DNA of 6,767 nucleotides, taken from the NCBI GenBank assembly GCA_013330015.1, contig DUJC01000047.1, positions 830 to 7,596 on the forward strand, in the 5' to 3' direction. Under the pieces are notes generated by a model. That model had not been told where the DNA came from, did no database searches, and saw nothing but the letters and a program-made list of their open reading frames with translations. The position numbers and the translations under genes were made by a program. This DNA is from Candidatus Poseidoniaceae archaeon (GTDB lineage Archaea; Thermoplasmatota; Poseidoniia; Poseidoniales; Poseidoniaceae). The stretch's first letter is position 1, and each line of letters opens with the position of its first letter. Below are positions 6,160-6,767 of the stretch, piece after piece.

Positions 6160-6767
6160 ATGGCTGAGGACATCCTCGAAGCAGAAGTCTTCGATTCTTC
6201 CTCATTGCGAAGTCAAACACAATTGAACATCTCGCTTTCAGCGACCATCGCGTTTTGTATCATCTTCTTGTTCCTTTCAATAACGTTCGGTGAAGCACTA
6301 ACCAACGAAAATGAAGTGGAAAATACCTACGATTGGTGGGATGTACCACTCCATGAGCGACACATGATGGATCTGCCAATGGATACGATGCGGGCACAAC
6401 TTCCAGAGAATGGGACCTACGACGTTTTGCCGTTGACGGAACATTTCATCGCGGTCGATTTGCCTGCATCAGAACAAGACGCTGGGTATCCCGATGATGC
6501 AAAAATGCACGTCGCTTTGTGGCTACCTGATGTTGAAGAGGGTGTCAAAGTCCCTGTGATCATGACCATTCATCCTTACTATGACTTTGGCGGCGAAGGT
6601 ATGCCGGGTATTGGTGACGACTCAAATCCGAATACCATTCCGGACGGTGGTGTCGGTCAATGGGTGTACGATACCTTTGTTCCACACGGATATGCACTTG
6701 CTCAAGCAAGTACATTTGGAACAGGAAAATCAACCCACTGTCAAGATGTCAAAGGCCTTGGAGAACA
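6160..6767 (+). CDS. exported S15/CocE-type (X-Pro dipeptidyl-peptidase-like) serine hydrolase, 3' partial
   Basis: Members of this alpha/beta-hydrolase family cleave X-Pro dipeptides or related acyl bonds; this one should act outside the cell. The visible 202 residues contain a hydrophilic N-terminus (1-21), a hydrophobic segment about 22-43 (ISLSATIAFCIIFLFLSITF) that serves as signal peptide or signal-anchor, a linker rich in Trp and acidic residues, and the start of the catalytic domain: MHVALWLP at 116-123, KVPVIMTIHPYYDFGG at 130-145, and FVPHGYALAQASTFGTGKS at 173-191. The last matches the family pattern 'F...GYAvv..d.RGTG.S', which lies just before the nucleophile region; here Thr-Phe takes the place of Asp-Val-Arg. 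Cys194, Asp196 and GLGE follow. The nucleophile serine and the rest of the triad lie beyond the window. The frame is open back to 6013, but residues before the ATG at 6160 do not look coding. No Shine-Dalgarno sequence or clear box A is visible. Confidence 0.85.
   Translation, partial: MAEDILEAEVFDSSSLRSQTQLNISLSATIAFCIIFLFLSITFGEALTNENEVENTYDWWDVPLHERHMMDLPMDTMRAQLPENGTYDVLPLTEHFIAVDLPASEQDAGYPDDAKMHVALWLPDVEEGVKVPVIMTIHPYYDFGGEGMPGIGDDSNPNTIPDGGVGQWVYDTFVPHGYALAQASTFGTGKSTHCQDVKGLGE

Noticed and set aside
6152..6177. Short palindromes GACATGTC and GAGGA-CA-TCCTC around the peptidase start as an operator
   Set aside because: Very short, partly inside the coding region, and not repeated elsewhere in the gap; expected by chance.
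5784..6226. Two plus-strand ORFs and one minus-strand ORF around the start of the second glycosyltransferase
   Set aside because: They overlap either the glycosyltransferase or the peptidase frame and have the Cys/Trp/Arg-rich look of non-coding frames.
1..6767. CRISPR arrays, tRNA or rRNA genes, insertion sequences, toxin-antitoxin or defence genes
   Set aside because: Reading both strands showed no regularly spaced repeats, no tRNA T-arm or anticodon patterns, no transposase motifs and no defence-type domains.

Overview
The window most likely comes from a planktonic euryarchaeon of the Poseidoniales (Marine Group II) or a close relative. The archaeal assignment rests on the wybutosine enzyme Taw2/TYW2 at the left edge, a family known only from archaea and eukaryotes, and on two TATA-like box A elements placed 24-26 bases upstream of an ATG, as expected for leaderless archaeal transcripts. 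The group-level placement is an inference from gene types: a membrane-anchored exported cyclophilin, an exported S15-type peptidase and moderate GC. It should be tested by a protein search.

Layout from left to right. Bases 1-647 (+) hold the C-terminal part of a Taw2/TYW2 tRNA-modifying enzyme. Its 3' end overlaps by 49 bases the 3' end of a convergent minus-strand gene (599-1597), an exported cyclophilin-type peptidyl-prolyl isomerase with a C-terminal membrane anchor. Upstream of that, on the same strand, is a small membrane protein of unknown function (1685-2284) with a good leaderless promoter. After a 284-base gap come three minus-strand genes of surface-glycan type: a class I methyltransferase (2569-3369), a GT4-like glycosyltransferase (3378-4586) 8 bases upstream of it, and a second GT4-like glycosyltransferase (4749-5984). 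Between the two glycosyltransferases is a possible 28-codon leader ORF (4594-4680), preceded by a TATA-like element. A divergent gap of 175 bases leads to the start of a plus-strand S15/CocE-type peptidase (from 6160), which runs off the right edge.

How the genes work together. The methyltransferase and its adjacent glycosyltransferase look like a translationally coupled pair that builds and caps or modifies a glycan, perhaps for S-layer glycoprotein or an extracellular polysaccharide. The second glycosyltransferase probably belongs to the same process, but it is richer in GC and may have a different history. The cyclophilin and the S15 peptidase both act outside the membrane, where prolyl isomerisation and proline-directed peptide cleavage fit a protein- and peptide-degrading lifestyle. 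Nothing here amounts to a clearly new system. The points most worth a second look are the leader ORF, the conserved-motif gene overlap, the uncharacterised membrane protein and the composition step inside the glycan genes.
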